Assembly (NCBI GenBank): GCA_037176885.1
Contig: JAWWNJ010000050.1
Location: 682,001 to 746,000 of the forward strand
Source of the DNA: Favolaschia claudopus
Lineage: Eukaryota > Basidiomycota > Agaricomycetes > Agaricales > Mycenaceae
Length of the DNA: 64,000 bases
Direction of reading: 5' to 3'
The notes beneath the pieces are model-generated. The model did no database searches and was not told the DNA's origin. It saw only the letters and a program-made list of their open reading frames with translations. The number at the start of each line of letters is the position of its first letter. Position 1 is the stretch's first letter. The position numbers and the translations under genes are program-made. Below are positions 34,915 to 45,330 of this stretch, piece by piece.

Positions 34915-35292
34915 CGTCACTCATACATAACACCGTCCTCACCCGGCGCTTTATCGTTGGCTGACAGTTTTAGTGCCTCCATTACGTCCTCCCTTGACAG
35001 TTTCTGTCTCAAGGTTTCTATCTCTTCGTTCGAGAGCGTCTCGTTGTATCGCGTCTTCCCGTTCATCTACGGTGGTTTCCTTCCTGTCGTCTTGGATCTT
35101 GTTATGGTAGTTCCTCGCAATGTCAGCCATTTTCTGAGAGTCCGTTTCGTAGGTCGGGTTCGCTGCTGGGGGCGTATTGGGAGGGGGGGGGGGGGGATGG
35201 CTTCCGGAGTCTGTAGATGGCTTCCGGAGTCTGTAGATGGCATCGCGCGGTTTCTTGGCTTTATTGATCATTGACCAATATTTGCTGATCAC
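34915..35292 (-). pseudogene. LINE linker and start of reverse transcriptase, relic
   Basis: The minus strand gives ISKYWSMINKAKKPRDAIYR, ETDSQKMADIARNYHNKIQD and, in another frame, SREDVMEALKLSANDKAPGE ending GVMYE and a stop. This is the region between endonuclease and RT, and the first RT block (KAPGEDGV), of the LINE type at 1-593. A frameshift and the stop mark it as dead. Confidence 0.65.
35180..35240. repeat. G-run next to a 21-bp tandem duplication
   Basis: A run of about 14-16 G is followed by two head-to-tail copies of a unit starting ATGGCTTCCGGAGTCTGTAG. It lies inside the LINE relic and encodes its poly-Pro stretch on the other strand. Confidence 0.7.
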
Positions 35293-36114
35293 CTCGCCTT
35301 CGAGGCGGCTGAATCTGCTTCCTCGCCTAGAGCGATGGTAGCAGCGTTGTCCTTGTTGGCAAGAAGAACGCGTGGAGTCATACCGAGAGTCTCCCAGACA
35401 GTCTGCATACCGGTAACGCCGATTTTCGTACAGTTGTGGTCCTTGTGTTTGCAGCAGCCCGCAACAATGAAGCGTGCGAGGATCATTTGTCGTTCCTGCG
35501 GTAAAGATTCGAAAGCGGTGGATCCGAGCTGGCGAGCAAGGGCCTGTAAGGCCTCACAACGAAGCTCTGCCGGTAGCGCGCTCGAAAGATTATGAGGTGC
35601 GAGCAGGATAGGAAGTATCAATTGGAATAAGTACCGTTCATCGACACCATCAGGATCCTCACTCATCTCTTTAACAACCTCCCACAGTGCGCTCTCCGCC
35701 CTGGACTCCGACATGGCGGCTAGCTGCACCTTCCCGAGATCAGTTTCCAAGATCTGAAGTTTCCGCTCCTTGGTCTTCTGGGCAGCGGCGCGAACATCAG
35801 AGGCATGGTCCGAGTTGTAGGCCACAGCCCTTCGCCACAAGTCGTCCGCCTCATAAGTAACACCCTGAAGTGCATCGCGACGACCAGGCGGACTGTCGCG
35901 ATAGAACTGGACAATGGAACTGTTTATGACGTCCCACCCATCGAATTGTGTCTGTGCGGTGTGATCCAGGGCATTCTTGCGGGGCGTCAGGGTCGGTAGA
36001 ATAGGTGGGGGCTATGTAGGTGATGTGGCGCGCTTCGTACTTGATATTTCGACGAGTTGTTCCATCGCTACTCAGGCAAGTCGCGCCTAAATTAGGCATG
36101 TTCCGTAAGCTCAC
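35289..36114 (-). pseudogene. High-copy agaric repeat-family protein (GCCKHKD...LANKDNAA type), fragment
   Basis: Landmarks on the minus strand: LSSDGTTRRNIKYEARHITY, ALDHTAQTQFDGWDVINSSI, WRRAVAYNSDHASDVRAAAQ, LILPILLAPHNLSSALPAEL, LARFIVAGCCKHKDHNCTKI and LLANKDNAATIALG. I know this order from abundant unnamed proteins of mushroom genomes, probably transposon-borne. A one-base frame change near 35980 separates the first two blocks, and the C-terminal half is replaced by the LINE relic at 35292. Function unknown. Confidence 0.6.
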
Positions 36115-36788
36115 ATGACTGATTGATTGATTACATCACTGATGTCTCAAATCGGCCCCGCGCAAAAAGTATTTATTGTGAGTTTTGAGCGGATGAAGAA
36201 TCCCTCTTGAGGGATTGTACTACTATCTAATCGGAGTGTTTTGGCCAGAGGATCAGTCGTGGAAAGGTTTTGATCAGGTGGAATAAATTTCGTTCTTGTT
36301 TGGTGGTGTTTAGGCCGAGCGCACCATAGAAGGCGTGAATCGCGCGGACTGCGCGTCAAATGTGAGGCCGAGAGTAGAGATGTAAGTGGTGTGACGTCAC
36401 GAAGTCACGCGAATGATCTCTGCTCACAAGACCGCGTAGGAGCAGTAGGATCAGCGGGGGATCTGCAAACTGGTTTGGCGGAATGAAGGTTTGGACCTAT
36501 TGGCCGGAGGATTTCCTCAGCTTTGCAGAATTGGTAGACTTAGAAGGTATTTGTCCGATGTCGAGGAAAACAGACCCTGCTCAATGAAAATTCAGAATCT
36601 TGGAAATTCCTCCGGACAATCTCTTGATAACACGTTTTCTAGTAGACTACATGAGGAGTTTGAATTTTTTATGCACGGAGTAAGCTAGTCCTGCGTGTAC
36701 CCCCATTGGCTCTAAAAGGAAACCGTGTGCCGAAAGGAAACAAACAAGTACACATATCACGCCTTTCAATACCGTAATGCCTTGATCC
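36115..36788. other. No supported gene
   Basis: Unassigned sequence with no inverted repeat or coding signal that I can see. Confidence 0.35.
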
Positions 36789-36853
36789 ATTAGATGTAGT
36801 CTCGTGACCAGACTCTTAAGGGAACCCTGTCATAAGAGTCTGGAACAATCAGC

Positions 36854-37306
36854 CAAGAGGTGAGCGATCTCTGGATCTGTCAATTTGCTGTCGGCATAAG
36901 CGAGATCAGTGATCTCCAACTGATCTCTTCCAACTCGCGGTATATTTGCAGCAAAACCGGGTCTGAGGCAAAATGTGCAGTGGCAATTGAGGGAAGCAAC
37001 ATTTGCTGACCCTCAGCAAGGTTATTCGCAGTTTTTTCGTTTCTTTGTATAATCGTCCTAATAATAGAATTATCTAGTGCCTGGGTGTGTTGAATTTCTT
37101 GCTGAAAACACAGGAGGAAGGGTCATAGTAGGGTAGTAGGACTACCCTGAACATTCTACCCACTGGCAGGCACAGCGGGCGCGAAAACATCGTAGAAAGG
37201 ACGATTTGCTTGAGGTGATGGTTGATGGCAACTGATGATCATTGCCTTTTCTGGGGGGGGTAGGTCGTGGGATATATTGGGTGATCCAGAGATCGCTCAC
37301 CCCTTG
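36854..37306. mobile_element. Element B: hAT-type MITE in the left arm of A
   Basis: Ends CAAGAGGTGAGCGATCTCTG and CAAGGGGTGAGCGATCTCTG (one mismatch in over 20), flanked by the exact 8-bp duplication CAATCAGC (36846-36853, 37307-37314). The intact right arm of A shows the site with one CAATCAGC. Confidence 0.9.
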
Positions 37307-37943
37307 CAATCAGCGGCCACATAACCGTACCATGGCCTTATCAAAATTGATGGTGTTTTCCCACAGTGTATGGACTTTACCTCCTCTCATTCTGCTTGTT
37401 TCTACACCGGAACTTGACAATATATGGGCAGGGTCTACTTTTATAATGCAGTCAAAGTCTATTTGAGTCACATTTTTGCGTCGAATATCAGTCCTTCAAG
37501 AGGTTTGAGTATACTGCGTAATAAGGATGACTGTTACGTCCCAAAACGGGTCGAGGGCCTCAAATGGCTCATTTTGAATCTTCTGCAGACTGTGAGGTAG
37601 TACATTTAGTAGATGTAGTCTGTTTGGGTTCTTATATGTTGAGAGACTTAGCCCTTTGCGCACTTTCAGCGAACTTTTGACCAGTTAGACCGTTTTGGGA
37701 AGTGCTGTCAGCAGAATTACGCACAGGATGAATATCTTGCAGCTACGACCGAAAAAATTCGTTTGGAAGGCTTAATAGACTTTGAGCAGCTAAATATCCT
37801 CGAATATGCACAAATTGCAGGTCATGAAAAGGAAGAAGTGAGCAAAACGAGGGGAAGTAAAGTCCACATACTGTGGGAAAACACCATCAATTTTGATAAG
37901 GCCATGGTACGGTTATGTGGCCGCTGATTGTTCCAGACTCTTA

Positions 37944-38467
37944 CAGCCGTTTCGTAAAAAGAATACGGGTTTCGTCATTTCTGCCTCTTTAATTTTTTGT
38001 CTACACTTGTTGACGATTCTGTCAAAACTCCACAAATTGTTGCCTCAGAAGGAAGGTGCCGTGAGGAACACAATTGGGTCAGACTACAGTCGCCTCTGTC
38101 TTAACCCATACCTCTCATAACCCATAATGGGCCATAACCCATACAATTTTCGTAGATTTTGACTACATTTTGACTGGGATAACCCATAACTCTGTAATAC
38201 CCCATAGGATTTGGGCGGAACGGAGGCCTATGGGTTAAGACAGAGTTGACTGTAGCTTGCACGATTGCTGGGGTCCATGTGAGGATTGTAGTTTAACCAG
38301 ATAATAGACCAATGCTCGATGGTACCCACAGAACTTTCCCGGAAATATACCGAGGCCAGGCGAGCGAGAAATCAGATTTCGCAAACAGACTCAAGGTCAA
38401 GCAAGTGTCAACAAAGAATTGAGGAGCAACAAATGCCGAAACCCGTATTCTTTTTCCGAAACAGCTG
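37944..38467. mobile_element. Element C: TA-type MITE in the right arm of A
   Basis: Ends CAGCCGTTTCGTAAAAAGAA and, inverted, CAGCTGTTTCGGAAAAAGAA, with TA on both sides. The left arm of A has the uninterrupted sequence (complement of ACTCTTATGACAGGG), so the insertion point is exact. It contains element D. Confidence 0.9.
38087..38252. mobile_element. Element D: small TA-type MITE inside C
   Basis: A 166-bp element with ends CAGTCGCCTCTGTCTTAACC and, inverted, CAGTCAACTCTGTCTTAACC, TA on both sides (38085-38086, 38253-38254). Several AACCCATA motifs lie inside. A related end (CAGTCGTCACTGTAACCC) occurs in the inverted arms at about 55790 and 60165. Confidence 0.85.
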
Positions 38468-38768
38468 TATGACAGGGTTCCCTTTGGGATGGCATAAGAG
38501 TCTGGTCACGAGACTACATTAGATGGTGGGTTAAACGGTGAACCAAGCGCTCGCCGTCGGCAAATCGGCCGTTCCAAATGTCCGCATGAGTATCATTGGC
38601 TAATCTTAAAGCTCATGGGGTGCATACCATCGGAACACGCTGCTCACCGAGACCTGAAACCTCCCCCTCCTCCCCCTCTCGTCCATGGACCTTGCCCGAA
38701 ATCCCATAGTTCCGGGCGATTTTGTGCTTGCGAAGTTGAAGGGGTATCCTAGTTGGCCGGCCATGGTA

Positions 38769-39545
38769 CAGTCTTGTACCTGGTAATGGGACGGTATGTG
38801 GTAATGGGACAAACCCAATTTCTGAGCGCAATATACACAGTGTATCCGAATCCCTTTTCAGACCATAAATTCAACGTGTAAACAACAACATATTTCGAAG
38901 CTAGACTGGCCATTGCAATCGTTCTACTTCTGCGCTCAAAACAATCTGACAAGTCTTGAAAAGTGAAATCAAATCACGGCATCGGCTTAGGTTTTCTCAG
39001 TGTTGGGTGCTTTTATAGCCTCAATATTAAGTGGAAACATGATTGTATGCACAATGAACGTCCCTATGGTATACCGAGGGCAGAGAAGCAAAAGTAGACA
39101 GGCCACAAAGCAAAACTTCCGGAAAATGCTGAAGAATGATGCTCACCTTCCCCATTTGGGTATCCCCCCGGGTTGAGAGTATGGCCCGAATTCGAGCTGC
39201 AGAGGTCAAACAAGTTGCCTGGCAGTATTTAATAGCTTACCTTGGGCGACTAGAACTTTCTCCGAAGGGAGCAAACAGAGAAAACAGCAAAAAAACGCGT
39301 CAAAACTTGAATAGCCGGCGTGACTGTTGTGACGTCCCATTTCCGCATCCTTGCACTGATAACGACTTTTCACCTTGATCTTGGCCGATATAGGCCTACT
39401 CCCAGGCGATAGCTACACAATGTTGCCCGAACATTGATTTGGACCCAAAGACTGGATCGGCGCCCTCAGATTTTATAGAAATCATGTCATTTTTGGGTAA
39501 ATGTCGGCAAAAGATTTGATCGTCCCATTACCGGGTACAAGACTG
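38769..39545. mobile_element. TA-type MITE inside the PWWP domain
   Basis: Ends CAGTCTTGTACCTGGTAATG and, inverted, CAGTCTTGTACCCGGTAATG, with TA on both sides (38767-38768, 39546-39547). 777 bp, no coding capacity. Confidence 0.85.
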
Positions 39546-39800
39546 TACTTGAGAGCCTTTTCGACAGAATATCTGCTCATAATCCTAGGTGGTATTTCCG
39601 GAAACTTTGCCTGAGCAGGTTGCTTGTGCGAGACATTGTGCTGCATCGCATGCAGTTATGTTCTACCCTGATTGTGACTTGTACGTGATGAATCCTAGAA
39701 CTAAGTCCCCTCCCTTCAATCCGTTGTCAGCGCCTGGGTAGAAACCGCACAGATCCAGCTCATCAGGGCGAGGCTGCTCGAGAAACCGAACCTGGTTAAT

Positions 39801-39997
39801 AGAGACTTTGCGGTAGCCACCGGTGGCTATCGGCGGCTCTTCGTGTGCAATAGTTTTTTTAGCCTCCCGCTCGAGGTAGCCACCCTGGCATCCCCTGAAT
39901 AGGTCGTGCAAATGGTGGCTAGTCCACCCAGAGGCTGTCATCCGGTCTCGAGAAAAATGAGCCACCGATAGCCACCGGTGGCTACCGCAAAGTCTCT
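39801..39997. mobile_element. MITE with AGAGACTTTGCGG ends and AAT duplication
   Basis: A 197-bp element with inverted arms (GTAGCCACCGGTGGCTA), flanked by AAT (39798-39800, 39998-40000). Removing it with one AAT restores the PWWP-type gene frame. A fragment of the family is at 27728-27835. Confidence 0.85.
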
Positions 39998-40770
39998 AAT
40001 AAACGTAAAAAATTGCAGCAGGGTTACAAAGCCGCCCATCAAGCCCTCTTGCAGCAGATACGGACTCGAAGATGGCGCTTTCAACTGCAGAGGACATTTT
40101 TAGACACCCAGGTTCCTTCGATGGAGGCAAGTTCATACCTTTGACAGTGGTATGGTGCAGCCATGACATTGTAACACACAGAATATCGTGTGTGCCGACA
40201 GAACGCTCACCAAGATTGAAGAGAAGCATGTGGATATCACTGAGCACGATTTAATTGCGAGTAGCATTCTTCACAAGGAGCTTTGGTAAGGCCTTCATAA
40301 TTTTTCCAGACTTCGAAACTTGGAAAGGTACTACGCCATATCAGTCGGTTGCCTCCGGCGAGTGTGATTGGCGATGACCATTATCGGTTCAGGCTTCGCG
40401 CGATGAAATTGGTGGAGCAATGGTTAAAGCGTGTTACATGATTGATTTTGCTACAGGACACGACGGCCATGGCGTTTGGATGTTGAGCAGCTTTTAGGAG
40501 CCCCGTTATACTACGAATTTTCGTTTTCGTAGTGCTCATCATGACTTCTCCAACACCACGTTTTCTTCCGAATATAATTCTATGTGATTTATTTCCAATT
40601 TTCTGGGGAAGGAAACCGACCAAACAAATGCGCTGTAAGAACCTTACAACATTCAGACATTACCGCTCTCCTATTGCATGGGACTTGAGACCTTCTGTTG
40701 CGATCAACCGTTCTCTCTGAGTCTGAGCGGGATATACGAAACTCGGCACCTTCATACATTATTGAAAGCC

Positions 40771-40859
40771 GGCACATTTCGCAATGGGCGGCACATTGAC
40801 GAAAAAGGCGGCACATTCCATGACATGCCCGGCACATTTCGCGGTATCCGTGGCACATT
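40771..40859. repeat. Five GGCACATT motifs spaced 19-21 bp
   Basis: Exact GGCACATT octamers begin at 40771, 40790, 40810, 40831 and 40852. The bases between are not conserved, except that GGCACATTTCGC occurs twice. On the minus strand this reads as a repeating Met-Cys-Arg pattern. It could be a decayed minisatellite or phased binding sites. Confidence 0.7.
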
Positions 40860-41086
40860 TCTATTTTCTCAGTCCAAGACGACTCGGACTCCCTCAATAC
40901 TCTGGTGCACAGAACAAAAAATCAATTTGCTACGCTACCTATGTACCAGATGATATGCTGAGAAGCTCTAGTAGAACTCTAGTACTACTTGCGCATATCG
41001 ACATGACCGTCGTGCGATCGTGTGCCTCAGTTTTCAATTATCGACGTGTTGCACTTGCTGCATAACGGCGGATCCAAGGCGAGATT

Positions 41087-41259
41087 AGCCTGTTTGCGAT
41101 GCAGCCATTGAATGGCTAATGGCTAAGCAAGTGTCCACATTCCGGCGTATTGACAAAAGATACCCCCAGTCCGAGTACCCGAACTTCATTCCAGGCAGCT
41201 CTTCTTAACTTCTACATGAAAGTTTGGCCCATCAAAGTTTCCTAATGCGGAAATCGGTA
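41087..41259. mobile_element. Partial MITE, AGCCTGTTTGCG family
   Basis: The left end is intact with ATT before it (41084-41086). The copy stops at about 41259, where the full copies at 43142-43352 and 48910-49120 continue for about 40 bp. Confidence 0.75.
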
Positions 41260-41530
41260 TGTCGGAAAATCCGAAATCAGGTGATAGGGCCAAATATACC
41301 AATATCAAGCTTGATCAGGCTGTCAAGTTCGGGGTCGGTTGATAAAAAGACTTATAAACACTGATCAAGCTTGACGGCCTGACATTGCTTGATAGGTCTT
41401 GATCAAGGTTGGGCGGGGAAACTGGTCAAAATGTAACAACTCTGTTGCGCTTTCTATGATAGTACCTATACTTATGTACTTCGAAGTGTTTGATACTATA
41501 AGACTTCTATTTACTATTGAAGTTGGAATT

Positions 41531-41603
41531 TATAAATATTTCGCATCGCGCGGTTCGAACCCGCGCGACTAAGTAATAAAATGAAACTATAACCACTATG
41601 CTA
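41531..41603 (-). tRNA. tRNA-like relic cut by a MITE
   Basis: The minus strand has an A-box TAGCATAGTGG and a B-box GGTTCGAACC at tRNA-like spacing, with a GC-rich T-arm. The D- and anticodon arms do not pair well. The MITE at 41604-41729 enters at the TA of the A-box. The 5' acceptor part (GGTTTCT) would lie beyond it near 41732-41738. A pseudo-tRNA or SINE head is more likely than a working tRNA. Confidence 0.4.
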
Positions 41604-41729
41604 CAGTGGCGCGCCATCTGATGCCACCCCTAAAAATAGAACAGCCCATTTCTGGAACTTTTGATGCAAATGGAGTCGATTGGGGTCACATCAATTCTTT
41701 GGGGGTGGCATCAGATGGCGCCGCCACTG
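41604..41729. mobile_element. Short TA-type MITE, CAGTGGCG ends
   Basis: 126 bp, ends CAGTGGCGCGCCATCTGATG and, inverted, CAGTGGCGGCGCCATCTGAT, TA on both sides. A short relative of 1534-1903. Confidence 0.85.
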
Positions 41730-42184
41730 TAAGAAACCTTTAACATAGTGAGGTGGTCTACGTCACATATCATGGTAATACTCCACTTGCAGGCGTGATA
41801 TCACCATCAACTGGACTCTGTCCAATTCACTTGTGCGTGTCTTGAATGCATAAGTAGTTTATAATGTCATTGTACCTACAAATGTAGTCCCATTGACTCT
41901 GAGATCTGACAATTGAATTCTATCTTCAATTGAATTATAATATAAGTGGGTCATGAATTCACAAATTCACTTCCCATATCTTTATGAGGTGAGCTTACAT
42001 GGACACTGTATACTTCAAGAATGAAAGTCTAAGTACATAGGGTGTGTTGGAGCAGTTTTTCGGCTTCATCCTGATACTACTTGACAGTGTTTGATATGGC
42101 TTGACCCTACTTGATCAAGCTTGACATCAGTTGATCAACGGCACTGGGAGCCTGATCAAGCTTGATACCCCCGTTAAGCGCGTG

Positions 42185-43138
42185 AAATTTCGTTTTTCAC
42201 CGGTTGCTAATAAGCTCTATTGACCCCGAATTTTTGACGAATCTGCAGAACGGATGCGGGGCTATTACCCTGGCACAAAAAACTCAGAGTTTTGGCAAGG
42301 GGGAACCGATCCGCGAAATCTACACTAAGGGTCGAAGTTTTGTTCTCAGCGAAATGGCGGACCCCCCACCCTTCTCAATTAGGGAATTCCCTTTCTCGGA
42401 CGCGATCTGTCACTCACACGCTGTCAGTGAAGCGTGTCTCTTGGCTCTTGCTTTGCTCCTTCACTCTTGATTCACCTCTGCCGCGCGTATATGACTCCCG
42501 GACATCAGCAAGACCATAACTTGGCAATACACATGTGTCTAATCGAATGAATCTGGTTATTCTTGACTTATCTGCGCTTTTTCGCACCTCTGCAAGACTC
42601 GCACACCCATGGCTTCCGACCATCAGCGTCGACACATTCAGAGTGGAACTGACAAGAAGTGAGCGCTGTACATGTAAGAAATGAGAGGCATACCCAGACT
42701 GGCTCGCATCCCGCCCTGCCAGTGCTGCAAAAATTGCCGTGTATGCCTTAATCACCGAGGGTAAATACAATCAAATATCAATAACTCGCGTTAGCCGGCC
42801 TTACAGCGATTCCATCACTTGTGGGCACTAGAATTTGTTACACATTCACTGGGGATTCATCCTAACCGCTGAAACAAGCGTAAAAAAGCAAATCCAAAAG
42901 GCTCATTAACCGTGCCTGTGGTTAGCTCGCCGGCGGGCTCCCAATTCAGGTGTTCAGGCGCAATTCACTTGCTTCGAACTGTCAGGGACCTTGCAGCACA
43001 GAGAAAAGCCAGAGGGAGGCATAGAAAATGTGCTTTCAATGTTTGTATGACTGAACTCAAGTGATTTCAAGAAAAATTCTGAACATAAAGCTCAAATACG
43101 CCGGATTCAACGCAAATTCAGCGAGAATTCAGGTCGAA
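42185..43138. other. No supported gene; lone MITE end
   Basis: TTGCTAATAAGCTCT followed by ATT at 42204-42221 matches an end of the element at 47389-47861. No partner end is seen. The remainder has no gene that I can name. Confidence 0.45.
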
Positions 43139-43141
43139 AAT

Positions 43142-43352
43142 AGCCTGTTTGCGATGCAGCCATTGAATGGCTAATGGCTAGATAAGTGTCCAGATTCCGG
43201 CGTATTGACCAAAGATACCTCCGGTTGGAGTATCCAAAATTCATTCCAGGCAGCTCTTCTTGACTTCTACATGAAAGTTTAGCCCATCAAAGTTTCCTAA
43301 TGCGGAAATCGGTAGCCATTCAATGGCCCCAATGGCTCTTCGCAAACCCTCT
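43142..43352. mobile_element. MITE, AGCCTGTTTGCG/AGAGGGTTTGCG ends, AAT duplication
   Basis: A 211-bp full copy. Left end AGCCTGTTTGCGATGCAGCC, right end (inverted) AGAGGGTTTGCGAAGAGCCA, flanked by AAT (43139-43141, 43353-43355). The same length as the inverted copy at 48910-49120. Confidence 0.85.
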
Positions 43353-43355
43353 AAT

Positions 43356-44405
43356 ATGCGCCGTCATGTAGTATATAGCCCGGTTTGTTTCGAGTCAAAG
43401 AGAAGTATAATTGTTTTGGATTATAGATGGACCCCGTCAATAAAAACATTCAAAATTCAACTGAATGGGCAGTACAGCTCTAAACCAGTCTTGAACCTCG
43501 ATATGCACAGATAGAAGAGTTATCTTAGGCTGGGTTGGAGTAAGTAGAGTCAAGCCAGCACAACCATTGAGGCCAGAGGTAGACCGGGAAGTAATGATAC
43601 TGAATATAGAGTCGGAACCGAGCTATTTCAATGTTGGATTGTACTTGATCGCGCGGCCCGGAAGAAAAAAAATCCCATTGAAATCTAAGCGATTTGGGAT
43701 GATTTTGAAGGCAGGGACTCATCGAGACCGACCCCGGGAGCTGCGCGACAAAGGGCAAAGTGCGAACCCGCGCCGGCCGTTTGCCTGCAGTTACACACTG
43801 CTGGTCTCGAATCGCCGTTGTCGTTTTCGCGGAGGTGTGTGCCATCAAGCGAGAGAGGTTGGCATTACTAGTGGCTCACGTAGAACGAAGTGCGCACTCG
43901 CACCCGACGTACGCGAGCCACTAAACGATAACGGCGTTATGCCGATCCAACCAACACCCCAGATGCTGCCACACCGCTGTTCGAGGCCTGCTGGCGTTGA
44001 ACGTCGGCCGGTGCAGGTAAGCGGTTTCTGGATGGGGAGGTCGGATTTGACGCTGGGACACGGGCTAGTTAGCAAGAGACCGATAACGCGAATTGCAATC
44101 ACACACCTTCACGCTTGTGCTGCAGCTATACAGCTCCTTGAATGCCATGTTAAAGCACAGGCGTTGAGCATTGCAAGCGAGTTGCGTTGAGAGTCCGTTG
44201 AATTGTCGAGTCGCGCGTGCAACTGGACTGAAATTCCGAGGGTGTCGATCCCCAACAGGTGCCGAGTTGTAGAGTGAGTTTTGGATGTAATTCGCGCGAG
44301 AACAGCCAGAAAGCTAGATAATGAGTAGAGTGAAAGGCAAAGACGTGACGCGTAGGAGGCATCGAGACGAGACCAAGTGAGAGAGTAGGAGAGAGTGGTG
44401 GTGCA
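43356..44405. other. No supported gene
   Basis: Open frames occur on both strands (for example 43567-44190 on plus), but codon content and splice sites do not favour one. No family is recognised. Confidence 0.35.
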
Positions 44406-44990
44406 GTGCGACTCGTGGCAATTGACGGCGGCGATTTCCGTGCCGTCACACGTTACCAATCTTGGCTTGTCCTATGTCGCTTTGGGAAGCAACTCCGAAT
44501 AGACATAGTCTTGAATACCTTGATGTTTACTCGATATGGCAAAAGAATCAAGTTGAAATCAAGACGCCGAATTGTGAACTGCGCTCGCTGCAGCAAAGTT
44601 GGAGCTCTGAAAATCGAGGACATTCATGCCAAGGTAAGTAATAATCTCTCCTCTTTCTCCCTCTTTTTTTCTCTTTTTCTGCAACCTTGAAAACTTGATT
44701 AATTCTCCGTAACCACAGACATAGTACATAAGCCATCCAAAATTCATATAAAACTTTTTTTTCGAGCTCGACTCCCCCTCGTCCAAATTAGGAAGTTTCT
44801 TATCATGGAAGCCCCTTGAGTTTTGGTGCATTTTTCATCGAATAATCCGCGGGAAAGCTAATAAAGCTAATCGTTGCGCTTCCCGGTTTACGACTGTATT
44901 CAAGCAACTTCGTGAACCACCAGAACCTCTTTTCGCGGACCCCGGATACTAGATCGACTACTACCAGTGGGTAGTCATGGTCCATCAATC
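44406..44990 (+). CDS. Fragment of a dispersed spliced gene-like repeat (copy a)
   Basis: An upstream exon ends KVGALKIEDIHAK and a GT-AG intron (44635-44718) with a long CTCTTTTTCT tract leads to an exon starting DIVHKPSKIHIKL. The intron and the start of the second exon match copies at 51340-51900 (minus) and 61538-61920 (plus), where the exon starts DIIHKP. The function is unknown. It may be part of a mobile unit. Confidence 0.35.
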
Positions 44991-45091
44991 TACATACTTA
45001 GTTTGTCGGAATGACCGATTTTTCCAACCGTAGACGTGGCAGTCACGTGCTGCGTTCCGTCGGTGGGAATAACGTTTTAGTCTCTCCACAA

Positions 45092-45330
45092 GCTTAAGCA
45101 CCCTGCCTTTGGCAGGGCCGGCTCGCTGCGCTCGCGTCCCTCCCTACGGCTGGTGCACAGCTTGTCGGGCAAACCCCGGTTTAATTTTTTTGCTGGATTC
45201 CGTGCCCGCGGCGCCGCATGCACTCGCCGGCGCGCGGCGCCGGGGACCCCGTGATTTTCTGTCAAAAAGCACGTTACTTTGAAAGCTTTCTGTCAAAAGT
45301 CACGTTACTAACGTCACCTTGTGTACTATG
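45092..45330. repeat. GC-rich palindromic repeat (CTCGCTGCGCTCGC family)
   Basis: Contains CTCGCTGCGCTCGC, a GCACAGCTTGTCGGG block, a CGGCGCCGC palindrome and GTGATTTTCTGTCAAAA. The same blocks occur at 11965-12180 and three times in 56882-57652. Confidence 0.65.

Larger units (their letters stand above)
36796..38517. mobile_element. Element A: outer palindromic element of a four-layer nest
   Basis: Ends GTAGTCTCGTGACCAGACTC with the complement, flanked by ATTAGAT on both sides (36789-36795, 38518-38524), extendable to 8 bp with a one-base offset in the ends. The arms continue for about 130 bp. The left arm is split by element B, the right arm by element C. Net length is about 735 bp. A 7-8 bp duplication suggests a hAT relative. 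No coding capacity. Confidence 0.8.
38682..40080 (+). pseudogene. PWWP-domain gene broken by two MITEs
   Basis: The plus strand reads MDLARNPIVPGDFVLAKLKG then YPSWPAMV, the start of a PWWP chromatin-binding domain. A TA MITE (38769-39545) cuts the frame exactly after AMV; removing it continues LESLFDRISAHNP. Further on, MFYPDCDLYVMN looks like the second half of the domain. WVETAQIQLIRARLLEKPN, split by a second MITE (39801-39997), rejoins in frame to KRKKLQQGYKAAHQALLQQ. At least one frame change near 39715 is not explained by the MITEs. Upstream exons are not seen. The original protein probably bound methylated histones. Now a pseudogene. Confidence 0.6.
41303..42167. mobile_element. Inverted-repeat element with GATCAAGCTTGA subterminal repeats
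   Basis: Perfect 19-bp ends TATCAAGCTTGATCAGGCT and complement. Repeated CTTGATCAAG-like motifs lie inside both ends. No target duplication is visible. A tRNA-like relic and a TA MITE lie in the middle. Confidence 0.6.

Noticed and set aside
40771..40859. CRISPR-like array (regular GGCACATT repeats)
   Set aside because: The repeat is only 8 bp and the spacing about 20 bp, there are no cas genes, and the genome is eukaryotic.
41303..42167. hAT assignment from the subterminal GATCAAGCTTGA repeats
   Set aside because: No 8-bp target duplication flanks the 19-bp ends, so the superfamily was left open.
43567..44190. 207-codon plus-strand frame as a gene
   Set aside because: No motif, no splice support, and an equally long antisense frame with intron-like borders.
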